Assembly: GCF_038502225.1 (NCBI RefSeq)
Contig: NC_091372.1
Span: 5,730,200 to 5,794,199, forward strand
Length of the DNA stretch: 64,000 nucleotides
Origin: Cherax quadricarinatus
Lineage: Eukaryota > Arthropoda > Malacostraca > Decapoda > Parastacidae
Direction of reading: 5' to 3'
Both the position numbers and the translations under genes were made by a program. Under the pieces are notes generated by a model that saw only the letters and a list, made by a program, of their open reading frames with translations, did no database searches and was not told the origin of the DNA. Of the stretch, positions 50,081 to 60,622 are shown one piece after another. The stretch's first letter is position 1. Every line of letters starts with the position of its first letter.

Positions 50081-50454
50081 TGACCGCAGTGACCACGTCA
50101 CTAAGTCAATGGTACAAGTAACCTACGCAACTCACTTCTTCTCAGACCGGTTACTACTACTGCCACTCCCAACATTCCAGCCACCACCACCACCACTCAA
50201 ACACGCCATCACGCTAGTGTATCGGCCTTCCTTATCCACACACTATTAACACTGAAGCAAAAACAGTGTTGTACTGTCATAACAAACTTGCCTTACATTA
50301 ACAACTTGTAAAGTGCAGATTAAATACCTTTAATATACCTCTGAAGTGATTTGAGAGTTTTCTTACACTCACAGCGTGGCCCTGGACGTGGGTCGTCAAA
50401 TTTTTCATTACTAAAGAATAGTCACAATACCGTGACTGGAACAACACACAAATT

Positions 50455-50545
50455 ACCCGTACAAAGGAGAAAAATCTTATGACAACGTTTCGATCCGACT
50501 CAGTGCAAAACAACGTCATAAGTTTCTCCCATGTGCGGGTTATTC
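50455..50545. mobile_element. Diverged fold-back element
   Basis: CTTATGACAACGTTTCGATC is inverted against AACGTCATAAGTTTC, followed by TCCCATGTGCGGGTTATTCG, the tail shared with 51533-51709. Confidence 0.6.
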
Positions 50546-50856
50546 GTGTATTTTTCATTTCCACTTCGTTACCTGGGAAGTGTTTCAACTACGGTATTTC
50601 TACATACATTATTCTGTAAGTCTGCTTGCCCGGGCTAGGCAGGTCACTAATTACACCCCAGCATTTTTATGTATATCAACAACTTTTAAACATTACAAAA
50701 TAATGTTTGAGTGACGCTGCTAGGCAGTTGGTCCATTCATCTACAACTCCACTGGTAAAGCGAGCAAACCTCTTGACAATGATTACCTTCCAGTGACCAC
50801 TTTCCATAGTAGTATTTTACAGAGATACTCTGAATTATGTACCTCAACTCTGTGGA

Positions 50857-51165
50857 AATATAAACACTTGAGCAGCATAATGTGATCCTTTACTGACAAC
50901 GTTTCGCCCACACAGTGGGCTTTATCAAGTCACAAACGGATTTGTTTGTGAACATCAAAATGGTATACAATACCGACAGGTTGTTAGGTATACCTAACAA
51001 CCTGTCGGTATTGTATACCATTTTGATGTTCATCTTGTCAGACACTACAACACATGGCATCTTGGGATCTGTTTGTGACTTGATAAAGTCCACTGTGTGG
51101 GCGAAGCGTTGTCGATAAAGGATCACATTATACTGCTTAAGTGTCTATATTTCCATTGTGTCGGT
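50857..51165. mobile_element. Large fold-back element with nested perfect palindrome
   Basis: Outer arms (50857-50945 and 51065-51165) share TGATCCTTTACTGACAACG, AACGTTTCGCCCACACAGTG and the complementary GATAAAG-hairpin-GGGCGAAGCG end. The centre is an exact 82-bp palindrome at 50950-51031. About 35 bp between the palindrome and the right outer arm (51032-51066, CTTGTCAGACACTACAACAC...) has no inverted partner. Confidence 0.85.
50950..51031. repeat. Perfect 82-bp palindrome without spacer
   Basis: Bases 50950-50990 and 50991-51031 are exact reverse complements with the centre at GGTA/TACC. It includes TGGTATACAATACCGACAGG, a sequence also seen (in variants) at 48953 and 56718 next to other fold-back elements. 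Confidence 0.9.
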
Positions 51166-51289
51166 ATTTATACCATTTATTTCCACCTCAACTCTGTCAC
51201 TAAGGAAGCACATACAGCAGCGATAGTAATAACATTAGTCACCTCACACTACCGCCTGCAAGACATAATCCTGTGATTGATTTTAAGGA

Positions 51290-51775
51290 GCACGTCAGTT
51301 CCCCCGTCTTCTAAATATGTTATTTTTTCCTCTATAATGAACCTTGTCCATAATTATTATCGCATTTCCTTTGTCTACTTTCTTAAGATGAAGTTTAGGA
51401 TCTTTCCTCAAAGATTTGTTGTTAAACCATGAATTAAGGAAAGATCGTAGACTTCACTTGACGAAAGCAAAGCAAATGTGATAGTAATTATGGACAAGGT
51501 AGATAGATTATAGTGGAAAAACAAATATGATAAATAACAAAAAGGCACAATACCGTGACTGGAACGATACACAAATAACCCGCACATAAAAGACAGAAGC
51601 TTACGACGACGTTTCGGTCCGACTTGGACCAGTGTGACTTTGTCAATGGTCCAAGTCGGACCGAAACGTCGTCGTAAGCTTCTGTCTTTTATGTGCGGGT
51701 TATTTGTGTAACAAATATGATATTAGGAGACAGGGAAACTCAGGCGAGTGTTATTCTCGAAGTCCGTCATATATA
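51290..51775. pseudogene. Inverted duplicate of Penelope-like RT N-terminal sequence
   Basis: The left half (51295-51425, minus) reads LRKDPKLHLKKVDKGNAI, then IIMDKVHYRGK. The right half (51430-51520 plus, resuming at 51710) repeats LRKDRRLHLTKAK with a frameshift. ADKG/VDKG-NAIIIMDK-Y is the opening signature of Penelope-like reverse transcriptases. Only about 45 codons survive per arm. A fold-back element interrupts the right arm (see 51533-51709). Confidence 0.6.
51533..51709. mobile_element. Fold-back element inserted with a 13-bp target duplication
   Basis: AACAAATATGATA occurs at 51520-51532 and again at 51710-51722, bracketing a 177-bp insert. The insert's arms (51569-51631 and 51647-51709) appear to be near-perfect reverse complements containing AAGCTTACGACGACGTTTCG and GGTCCAAGTCGGACC-GAAACG. 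Its ends read AATAACAAAAAGGC on the left and GGTTATTTGTGT on the right. Confidence 0.85.
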
Positions 51776-51814
51776 CATCGAGAGGTGTATATATATATCT
51801 CAGTATATACACCT

Positions 51815-52175
51815 TACCTTTGAGGAGTTCCTAGAATTTTCTACTCCGAGAGCCAGGCTCGTCTGGTGCTTGCTTGATCAATCAGGATGTTGCTGCTGGA
51901 AGCCTGTTGGTTCATATATCCGTCACAGCCTGGCTGATCAGGCACTTAAGAAATTGTCTAACTTTCTCTTAAAGACTTCTACACTTGCCCCAACAGTCTT
52001 TCTGATATCTTCTGGCAAGATGTTATAAAGTCTGGGACCACGGATGATGATGTAGTGTCCTCTTATTGTGCCCACGGCGCCCCTACCTTTCATTGGGTTA
52101 GTTTACATATTCTCCCATATCTTTCGCTTCAGTATAAGTTAGGGCAATGTGCAGATTCACAAGCAAGCCCTCAAG
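51815..52175 (-). pseudogene. LINE family B C-terminal and 3'-end fragment
   Basis: The minus-strand frame reads MKGRGAVGTIRGHYIIIRGP, then RLYNILPEDIRKTVGASVEV and FKRKLDNFLSA before TGA. Downstream are CAGCAGCAACATCCTG and a GAGCCTGGCTCTCGGAGTAG 3' module at about 51830-51880. The part upstream of KGRG is frameshifted. Confidence 0.75.
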
Positions 52176-52304
52176 TACTCTCCATGTATATGTCATCATG
52201 TAGCTCTGTTGTTAGCAAATTTAGGTTATTTGCTTAATATGTATCGTATTTTATTTTCATATATAAAATACCTTGACATATCACGTAAGTTATTATTAAC
52301 ATGT

Positions 52305-52425
52305 GCTGTACTCACTTATTTGTGGCTGCAAGGGTCGAGTCATAGTTCCTGGCTCCGCCTGTTCACTGATTGCTACTAGGTCTTCTTCTCCCTGTTCCAT
52401 GAGCTTGATCCAACCTCGTGTTTAT
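52305..52425 (-). mobile_element. LINE A 3'-end fragment
   Basis: GTACTCACTTATTTGTGGCT, GGGTCGAGTCATAGTTCCTG and CATGAGCTTGATCC match LINE A 3' ends on the minus strand. There is no (GT)n tail at this copy. Confidence 0.7.
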
Positions 52426-52634
52426 GGTGCTATGTTCACTCACATGATGACTGCTACTAAATTCACCACTTGCAGCAAATTGTATTCCCTTTTATCCCTT
52501 ACCATTTATCCACAACCGCCTCCGCTTTCTCCTCTCTTCGTGCTCTAATTTCCTATCTTTCACCACTTTCCCCGTAACTCATTTAAGTTACCATCACCAA
52601 CAGTGCTACAAGTTTCCTCAGACGTCAACTTACG

Positions 52635-52860
52635 AGGCCTAGTCATGGACCAGGCCGCGGGGGCGTTGACCCCCGGAACACACTCCAGGTATACATTCAA
52701 TATACACTACCATTACCATGTATTTCATAACAGTTCCTCACCAATTATGAGGTCTGGTGTAAAAGTGGTCGGCAGAGCACTGATCCCGGGAAACAGTATA
52801 CCTGGAGAGGGTTTCGGGGGTCAACGCCCCCTGCGGCCCGGTCTGTGACCAGGCCTCATG
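52635..52860. mobile_element. Two inverted LINE B 3'-tail modules
   Basis: 52638-52692 reads CATGGACCAGGCCGCGGGGG and TTGACCCCCGGAAC toward the right. 52795-52855 carries its reverse complement (CCTGGAGAGGGTTTCGGGGG, TCAACGCCCCCTGCGG). A ~100-bp spacer lies between. Confidence 0.65.
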
Positions 52861-52949
52861 TAGGTGTAAGACACTATTTTATTCATGGGAAGTGATAAAC
52901 ATGTAAGGGTCCCGCAGCGCTGAACCCAACTCATCACCCTAAAGACTAA

Positions 52950-53150
52950 AAAGGCACAATACCGTGACTAGAACAATACACAAATAACCCGCACATAGAA
53001 GAGAGAAGCTTACTACAAAATTTCGGTCCAACTTGGATCATTTACAGTCACACTGGTCCAAGTCGGACCAAAACGTCGTGGTAAGCTCCTCTCTCCCATG
53101 TGCGGGTTATCTGTGTATTGTTTCAGTCACGGTATTGTGTCTTTGTGTTC
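52950..53150. mobile_element. Fold-back element related to 51533-51709
   Basis: It starts AAAGGCACAATACCGTGACT, has ACAAATAACCCGCACATAGA and TTTCGGTCCAACTTGGATCA, and mirrors them with GGTCCAAGTCGGACCAAAACG, CATGTGCGGGTTATCTGTG and CAGTCACGGTATTGTG. The arms have diverged at several bases, so this copy is older. Confidence 0.8.
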
Positions 53151-53930
53151 CTTAATCTAAGAATATACATAATATTACAATTTATTGTTTTCCTTGAGAG
53201 GGGAGACAGGGCGAATCTTCGTTAACTAAAATAATTACACTGATAAACATTTTTTATCTTGTGATTCACCTGTGGTCTCGTCCCCACGCTGCGAGTCCCC
53301 TACGCTCTATCTACCCCACAGTGTCCACCAGACTATTTCCACCACAGAAATGCCCCCTACCCCTCCAAGGTTCTATATCATAGACAGAACGGCACTATAT
53401 ATGGTGCCAACACCGTGATCACACACTCAGGGAATGACACCGAGTGTCAACAAGGAAAGCAGCATCGTGACAGAGGCACCCGGCAACACCACATAGGTCA
53501 TGTACCAACACGAGGGCCATACATGCTCGCCCACTTAGACAGCTGCCAACAAGCACACTGTGTACCAGTGATACCCCCGCTCCCCAACACTCCACAACCT
53601 TTATCCTACACCCACACAACACAGCCATCACCCCCGCCTCTGTGTACCAATAATAGCTCCCACTCTTCCCTTCTTTACCTGTGACTTACGCTCATAGGTT
53701 TCAATGGTTCTTCTGCCCCAGCAACCCGGACTGAACCAGTATCTACACCCACACAACACAGCCTTGACCCTCTCCTGTCTATACCAGTGATAGCTAGCTA
53801 GCTCTCTCTTTCTCCCAGAGGCCGTATCCTACACCTACACAACAACAACACAGGCTGTTTAAGATACGACGACAGGGAACCAGAGGACACTGAGCTACAC
53901 GCAAGGAACTAAGATTAAGGCACATGCGCA
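53151..53930. other. Non-coding stretch
   Basis: No gene or recognisable repeat. C-rich (CACCCACACAACAC) but not clearly tandem. Confidence 0.4.
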
Positions 53931-53934
53931 AAAG

Positions 53935-54090
53935 ATGGATATCTTTATTGGTGAAACGTTTCGCCTACACAGTAGGTTTCTTCGGTCAAATATATAGGAA
54001 GCAGTAGTAATGAAATAAATATGATGTAATCAGTCTATCAACCTTGGAGAAAAAGTATTTGAGGTGGTCAGTCCCTCAGCCTGGAGTTCA
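53935..54090 (-). mobile_element. Single fold-back family arm
   Basis: On plus it reads GATATCTTTATTGGTGAAAC, GTTTCGCCTACACAGTAGG, a TTCTTCGGTCAA variant of the CTGAAGA box, and TGAGGTGGTCAGTCCCTCAG. Confidence 0.7.
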
Positions 54091-54609
54091 GCTGCATGAG
54101 AAAAAAGACACCACTTCCACGAGCCCTTCTTGGGTGGGGAAGGTGCCAGAGCCAGAGCTTGCTACCACCTGCGGCTCACAAGACTGCCGTTCCCACGAGC
54201 CCTCCTGGGGCGAGGAAGATGGCAGACCAGAGGCCTAGCTTCTCCCTACGAGCCCCATGTGGGCAGGGAATGGGGCTAGGCCTGGGGACAGTTGGTCCCA
54301 GAGGATGAGGAGGTACTTGTACCTCCTCCCATGAGAGACGTAGGTGTCACGACACACCCTTGACAGGGCCGGGTAACCATCTGGAAAATACCCGGACCGG
54401 GAGACTACCGGCGAATCAAGGAGGAGGAGGAGCTACAAGAAACTGAGTATATGAAAAAGACATGTGGTTTATGGTATTTTAGCGAGACGCTGTATAAAAT
54501 TCATACATATAAATTTATAAATTCTGTCATGTACGAAACGTTTTCTCAATAAAATGCCCTAAACATGACATGACCAACAGCATCCACATTCACATCTGTG
54601 TTAGTAAAT

Positions 54610-54890
54610 ACCACCGTGCTAGCGCACTCATTTCACTCACTGACCTCTAGGGGTCGATCCCCAGCACGAGTGGAAACATTAGAACGTGTTTAAGATGCCT
54701 GCTGTCCATATTCACCTATCAGTAAAATAGATACATGGATGTTAGTCGACTGGTGTGGGTTGCATCCTGAGGAGAAAACTGACTTAATTTGCCCGAAATG
54801 CTCTGCAAAACAAGGGACTTTCTATATAGGAGTATGTTGCTGATGTCAACTAGGCCTGTACATCTTGAACATGTACTTGTAGAAATAAAG

Positions 54891-54938
<48 letters not shown>
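54610..54938 (+). mobile_element. tRNA-derived SINE, subfamily 1, with (ATT)n tail
   Basis: The head GTGCTAGCGCACTCATTTC and B-box-like GGGGTCGATCCCCAG are followed by the central domain (GTTAGTCGACTGGTGTGGGT). The 3' body is ACTTTCTATATAGGAGTATG and TGTACATCTTGAACATGTAC. It ends AATAAAGATTATTATT and a 45-bp ATT run at 54893-54937. Confidence 0.85.
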
Positions 54939-54940
<2 letters not shown>

Positions 54941-55391
54941 ATGAGCACATGTCAGGGGGGCTTCTTGCCACACCCCCACCACAGGAACACAGTTCCTTGT
55001 CAGGTGATTTTTTTTTCTCTGACGAATGACACAATACAAGAGGACTGTAGCAAGCTTAGCAACGATATACATCTTGGTAACAGACACCGACGTACTTTCT
55101 GCAGGTCCTCAAATCTATCCCTCGTCACTCAGAATGATCCCAGGGTGGGTGGCTGTTACTAAGGGAGTACAGCTCTACATGACTAAGCCAGCTGTGAATG
55201 GTGTCGAGAATCCACACCCACCCTGACCTACACCACGCTTGCCTACCAAATAAAAAAGTAATCCAGAATTTACTCTGCCACTCTGGCTGTAATGATGTAT
55301 TTCTCACAAGTGTGAAGCCAAGCACAACATTCACATCAACCTTTGATTGGGAAACACGTTTCAAAATGATTAAGAGGCGCCTGAGTTTCCC

Positions 55392-55680
55392 TGTCTCCTA
55401 ATATCATGTTTATTTTCCCCCCATAATCTACCTTGTCCATAATTACTATCGCATTTGCTTTGTCTGCTTTCGTAAGGTGAAGTCCAGGATGTTTCCTTAA
55501 TTCATGGTATAACTTAACAAATCTTTGAGGACAACTGTGTCAAGATTTGTTAAGTTATACCATGAATTAAGGAAAGATCCTGGACTTCACCTTACGAAAG
55601 CAGACAAAGCAAATACGATAGTAACTATGAACAAGGTAGATTATAGGGGGAAATATAACATATTAGAAGACAGAGGGACT
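55392..55680. pseudogene. Inverted duplicate of Penelope-like RT N-terminal sequence
   Basis: The right half (55551-55680, plus) is open and reads ELRKDPGLHLTKADKANTIV, then TMNKVDYRGKYNILEDRGTD. The left half (55392-55530) is its inverted copy on the minus strand, separated by about 20 bp around GAGGACAACTGTG. ADK-AN-IV-MNK-DY-K-IL-D matches the start of Penelope-like RTs. The glycine after ADK is alanine here. No catalytic residues are included. Confidence 0.65.
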
Positions 55681-55690
55681 GATGTGCCCC

Positions 55691-55928
55691 TTATATAATC
55701 TACTCTAAAATAATTAAAAAGTTCGTAGTTTGCATATATCGTTCAGGAACTAACGCTCTTACAAGTTTTACGAAATGAACGATGCGCTTTGAGAACGTGC
55801 TGTACGCTGCCCCAGACGAAGGTATTGCTATAATCAGTCACGTGATCCCAGTCACTTGTGTGTTCATAGTGTTCTCAAGCAAGATAACTGGTCATCGCCA
55901 GATTCACTAAACTAGGTTATGGGCTGAA
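55691..55928. other. Non-coding spacer
   Basis: Nothing is recognised. Confidence 0.35.
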
Positions 55929-56112
<184 letters not shown>

Positions 56113-56544
56113 ACTTGTCTTCATATTTTATCTACTGTAACTCACTGAACAGAAGGTCTAAAACTATGGGAAGCCAGTGCTAAAACTAGCTAGCTAGTGT
56201 GTTGCACACTGTACCATACTGACCTAATAACATTCATCTAGGTTCCACTGTGAGCACAATGCAGGTTTGTATAAATGATTCACACACTACTGTGACAGTG
56301 CCACTGTCTAAAATCAAATCATTACGATTTCCCCAGTTACGTATTGTATACACATTTTTTTTTATTTTTCACTGTAGTATTAGTGCCATGTTTTATTTAA
56401 TATTATTATTATTATTCTGGGAAATCGCTAAACTCCTAAGGGTCATACAAAGCTTGGGAAATGGGAGGTAATTAGATTTAATCCAAGGAAGGGATGAGAA
56501 TCTTTAATTTCCTGGATGAAGAGACCGTCACTGCCATCACGGTA
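56113..56544. other. Non-coding stretch
   Basis: AT-rich with a short (ATT)n at 56401-56416. No gene is seen. Confidence 0.4.
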
Positions 56545-56700
56545 CCCGCTCTAAGGTTCCATATCTTTGAAGGGTTTCCAGAGTTTTCCTAATCTGGCAG
56601 CCTGACTCTGGTGCTTGCTGCTGGCGACCCGTTGGCCCACATATCCATCACAGGCTGCTTGATCTGGCGGGAGCAGGACATCTCCAGACCCTTTATATAT
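56545..56700 (-). mobile_element. LINE B 3'-tail fragment
   Basis: GAAGGGTTTCCAGAGTTTTCC, CTGGTGCTTGCTGCTGGCGA and ATATCCATCACAGGCTG match the region after the stop codon of the copy at 51815-51950. Confidence 0.6.
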
Positions 56701-56714
56701 ATGTAATATGTAAT

Positions 56715-56905
56715 AGTTGTATACAATACCAACAGGTTGGTAGGACATGAGCAACAGTTACGTATCTTTATTCCGAAACGTTTCGCCTACACAGTAGGCT
56801 TCTTCAGTCGACTACAGAAGAGTTAGCAGCAGTAGAGATGTGAATACAATGTAATCAGTCCATCATATTTGAAGACGCAGTTTTGAGGTGGTCAGTCCCT
56901 CAGCC
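56715..56905 (-). mobile_element. Fold-back family arm with hammerhead-like core
   Basis: On the minus strand: GACTGAAGAAGCCTACTGTG, TAGGCGAAACGTTTCGG, then AATAAAGATACGTAACTG. The hairpin GCCTAC/GTAGGC is perfect, with a TGT loop. In this copy ACGT after GAAA could pair with ACGT before AAC, a stem-III-like helix not conserved in other copies. Confidence 0.7.
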
Positions 56906-56949
56906 TAGAGAAGAGTTTTGCTCCATAGTCTGGAACATTGTTCCAGAGC

Positions 56950-57439
56950 GGCAGACACGTTACCTACCATATTTTGAAAAAGCAAAAGACCTAGGAATGA
57001 CTGAAAAATCTAACAACTAGATGTCAAGGCTCCACACCTACAAAAAAAAAACTGGGTAGTTGACTGATTAATAGGGTGTGAAGTCCATCTACTACACGCA
57101 AGTAATTAAGGCTGTATATCACTACCATGCAACACTGTTCCTCACAGTTCTGGACTATACTCTGGTAGTGGTACCTAATCAAATGCTTCTCTACAGTCCA
57201 AGAAAAATGCAGTCCACTCAATCCTGTCTTTCTTGTTTTAATACTGTGACCACCAGTCACGGCTAGAATAGGTATTAAAGTATACTCTCAGTGAATATAC
57301 ACCTCTTGGTGACTACAACTAGATGAGTATACACACGCGAACAGGTAAAGTTCCAGGAAATCTAGCTCCTACATGAGGGTATTGATTGACGTTATGAGTG
57401 TACCAGTGAAGCGCAGTATACCGCACTTTACATCGATTC
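56950..57439. other. Non-coding stretch
   Basis: No gene is seen. At 57280-57345, GACTACAACTAGATGAGTAT followed by ACACACGCGAACAGG is a decayed LINE A 3' end. Confidence 0.45.
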
Positions 57440-57855
57440 TCAACAACACCGGAGCTTTGACTTCACCACACTTTCCACCACCAGGTTCACCACCACCACC
57501 AGGTTTACTACCACCACTATCAGCTCCACCACCAGGTTTGCAACCACCACCACCACCACCACCAGGTTCTCCACCACCACCACTACCACCAGCTTCTCCA
57601 CCACCACCAGGTTCACCACCACCACTATCACCAATTTCTCCACTCCCACCAGGTTTTCCACCAATCCACCGCCAGGTTCTCCACCAATCCACCATCAGGT
57701 TCACCACCAATCTGCCACCAGGTTCACCACCAATCCGCCACCAGGTTCTCCACCAATCTACCACCAGGTTCTCCACCAATCCACCACTAGGTTCTCCACC
57801 AATCCATCACCAGGTTCACCACCAGATTCTCCACCAATCCACCACCAGGTGTCGG
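57440..57855. repeat. CCACCAGGTTCTCC minisatellite, block 1
   Basis: Units mix CCACCACCAGGTTCACCACC (left) with CCACCAATCCACCACCAGGT (right). A proline-rich plus frame and valine/glycine-rich minus frames arise from the composition. The same units resume at 58140. Confidence 0.85.
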
Positions 57856-58139
57856 GAGAGTTTGAGAGATGTGATGGTTGGAGTTAGACACAGTCGTTGG
57901 ATGGTAACACTTATATTAGCAGAGTGTGAGAGGGGAGCCCAGACTGCCTGTGTTGCCTGTAGGCCTAAGCGTGGAGAACTGAGGACGAGGCCGGGAGCGC
58001 AGCGCTCTCATGCGGCATAACGTGACGTCACACATGCTAATCGCTGAGCCTACTGACAGGGAGCCTAAATATATACATGGATGATATGATCTACAATATA
58101 CTACACAAGTATAAGTATAGGGAATTCAGTAGCTATACT
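57856..58139. other. Unique interruption between two blocks of one minisatellite
   Basis: About 280 bp without the repeat, including a GC-rich part (57930-58020) and TGACGTCA at 58023-58030. No TIR or SINE features are seen. Confidence 0.5.
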
Positions 58140-58490
58140 GACACAGGTTCTTCACCAGGTTCTCAACCAATCCAACACCAGGTTCTCCACCGATCCACCA
58201 CCAGATTCTTCACCAATCCACCACGAATCCACCACCAAGTTCTCCACCAATCCACCACCAGGTTATCCACCAATCCACCACCAGGTTCACCATCACCAGG
58301 TTCTCCACCAATCCACCACCAGGTTCTCCACCAATCCACCACCAGGTTCACCATCACCAGGTTCTCCACCAATCCACCACCAGGTTCTCCACCACCAGCT
58401 TCTTCTCCACCACCACCTGGTTCTCCACTACCACCAGCTTCACCACCACCAACTTCTCCACCAATCCATCACAAGGTTCACTACCAGTAA
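58140..58490. repeat. CCACCAGGTTCTCC minisatellite, block 2
   Basis: The same CCACCAATCCACCACCAGGT units as block 1, with a CACCATCACCAGG variant appearing twice in a ~60-bp higher-order pattern. Confidence 0.85.
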
Positions 58491-58689
58491 GCACTGTACT
58501 ATCACGAACGAAGACGTTAACAGTGAGATACTCATGTTTACAGTGAAGTCCTTATACAGATGTTTCGTTATAAGGGTTCCAGTGTAAACATTACTGCACT
58601 TTAACAAATATAATAAAGTCCAGCCCAGGAGGAAAACCTGGTAATAAAGATCTCACTCAAAATAAAGTGTCTTTCTCACCCAGCATTGT

Positions 58690-59516
58690 ATTTATTGCAT
58701 CTCTGCACTGAGTGATAGTACATGTACACATGGAGTACAGTGTCGCAGCCTCGTGCACTGAGTGATAGTACATGTACACATGGAGTACAGTGTCGCAGCC
58801 TCGTGCACTGAGAGTGATAGTACATGTACACATGGAGTACAGTGTCGCAGCCTCGTGCACTGAGTGATAGTACATGTACACATGGAGTACAGTGTCGCAG
58901 CCTCGTGCACTGAGTGATAGTGCATGTATACATGGAGTACAGTGTCGCAGCCTCGTGCACTGAGTGATAGTACATGTACACATGGAGTACAGTGTCGCAG
59001 CCTCGTGCACTGAGTGATAGTACATGTACACATGGAGTACAGTGTCGCAGCCTCGTGCACTGAGTGATAGTACATGTACACATGGAGTACAGTGTCGCAG
59101 CCTCGTGCACTGAGTGATAGTACATGTACACATGGAGTACAGTGTCGCAGCCTCGTGCACTGAGTGATAGTACATGTACACATGGAGTACAGTGTCGCAG
59201 CCTCGTGCACTGAGTGATAGTACATGTATACATGGAGTACAGTGTCGCAGCCTCGTGCACTGAGTGATAGTACATGTATACATGGAGTACAGTGTCGCAG
59301 CCTCGTGCACTGAGTGATAGTACATGTATACATGGAGTACAGTGTCGCAGCCTCGTGCACTGAGTGATAGTACATGTATACATGGAGTACAGTGTCGCAG
59401 CCTCGTGCACTGAGTGATAGTACATGTATACATGGAGTACAGTGTCGCAGCCTCGTGCACTGAGTGATAGTACATGTATACATGGAGTACAGTGTCGCAG
59501 CCTCGTGCACTGAGTG
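58690..59516. repeat. 50-bp satellite, about 16.5 copies
   Basis: The unit contains GATAGTACATGTACACATGG and CAGCCTCGTGCACTGAG. ACACATGG units occupy the left part and ATACATGG units the right (plus one at 58921). All three minus frames are open, because 50 bp cycles the frame every 150 bp. The last unit runs straight into a fold-back arm at 59517. Confidence 0.96.
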
Positions 59517-59800
59517 ATAGCAACAGTTAGGTATCTTTATTTATGAAACGTTTCGTCTACACAGTAGACTTCAGTGGAGTACAGAAGAGGCAGCAGAAGT
59601 AAAGATGTGAAGACGAGCAAAACTCTTCTCCAGGCTGAGGGACTGACCACCTCAAAACTACTTCTTCAAGGATGATAGACTGATTACATCATCTTTATAT
59701 CTCTACAGCTTTGGCTGCCTCCTCTGTACTCGACTGAAGAAACCTGCTGTGTAGGCGAAACGTTTCAAAAATAAAGATACCTAACTGTTACTCACGTGTC
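59517..59800. mobile_element. Fold-back element with both arms and full middle
   Basis: Left arm (59517-59575, minus) and right arm (59735-59795, plus) share CAACAGTTAGGTATCTTTAT / ATAAAGATACCTAACTGTT, GAAACGTTTC and the CTACACAGTAG / CTGCTGTGTAGGC hairpin. The right arm has CGACTGAAGAAACC. The middle holds GAGGGACTGACCACCTCAAA. The left arm's CTGAAGA box is degraded (GACTTCAGTGG). Confidence 0.8.
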
Positions 59801-60069
59801 TTAATCACCATGAAGTATATGACTTTTGTTTTTATCTGGATTTTGATAAAACTCACACATGTGTCTTATTGGTCAACTTATGTATATTATTAAATCATTA
59901 TCACTACTAACACCTGGTCAACAGGTGACGTGTAGCCTTACTGACCCTCATATGATGAGAGGATTAAACCCAGACCAATTACCCTTCATCCAAACACACC
60001 GGAACAGATATAAAGATCAATTACGGTCCACTTATAACCAATAAAGCAATTGAATTAATGGGAACACCT

Positions 60070-60622
60070 TAAAGTCTTAAATATGTACTCACTGGAGCGG
60101 AGAATGAGAGAGAGATACATGGTAATGTGTATCTGGAAAGTATTGGAGGGCCTGGTCCCGAATTTGCACACTGGCAAAACAACATACTGGAGTAAGAGAT
60201 ATGGGAGAAAACGCAAAATAAATCCAGATAAAAGCAGAGGCGCCGTGGACACAATAAGAGAACACTGCATCAACATCCGTGGTCCCAGACTATTCACCAT
60301 TTTACCAGAAGATATCAGAAATATTGCTGGGACAAGTGCATTATTCTTCAAGAGGAAAATGGACAAGCATCTCCACAAAGTGCCAGGTCAAAGAGGCTGT
60401 GGAAACATAAACACATATACGTTGTCAATAAAGGACCACATTAAACTGCATATGTGTTTATGTTTCCATTGTGTCGGTATTTTATATAATTTATTTTCAG
60501 GTAAGCCCAAGATAAGCCTGGCCCAGGACCGTGCTGCGGCAGTAAGAAAACTCTCAAAGCCCATCAGAGGTATACCAAAGGTTGGACTGGATGCGACTAG
60601 CATCACCAATCAAATTAACTAG
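60070..60622 (+). pseudogene. LINE family B C-terminus interrupted by a hairpin insertion
   Basis: A plus-strand frame contains YSLERRMRERYMVMCIWKVL, EGLVPNLHTGKTTYWSK, RGAVDTIREHCINIRGPRLF and TILPEDIRNIAGTSALFFKR. This is the best-preserved copy of the family B C-terminal region. After VPGQRG the text GGAAACATAAACACATAT (60399-60416) pairs with ATATGTGTTTATGTTTCC (60450-60467), enclosing GTTGTCAATAAAGGACC, a fold-back family tail. Beyond it the LINE 3' module resumes at 60500 (AAGCCTGGCCCAGG type... on plus AGCCTGGCCCAGGACCG). No RT catalytic motif is present. Confidence 0.7.

Noticed and set aside
54044..54308. Two overlapping 64-70-codon frames
   Set aside because: No domain or start context is seen, and they overlap each other in different frames in GC-rich non-repetitive text.
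57373..58020. Proline-rich extracellular protein
   Set aside because: The frame follows a CCACCAGG minisatellite, then unique sequence with no recognisable domain; the antisense is also open.
58657..59523. Histidine/cysteine-rich frames resembling zinc-binding proteins
   Set aside because: The 50-bp repeat is open in all three minus frames, and Cys/His spacing follows the unit length, not a zinc-finger pattern.
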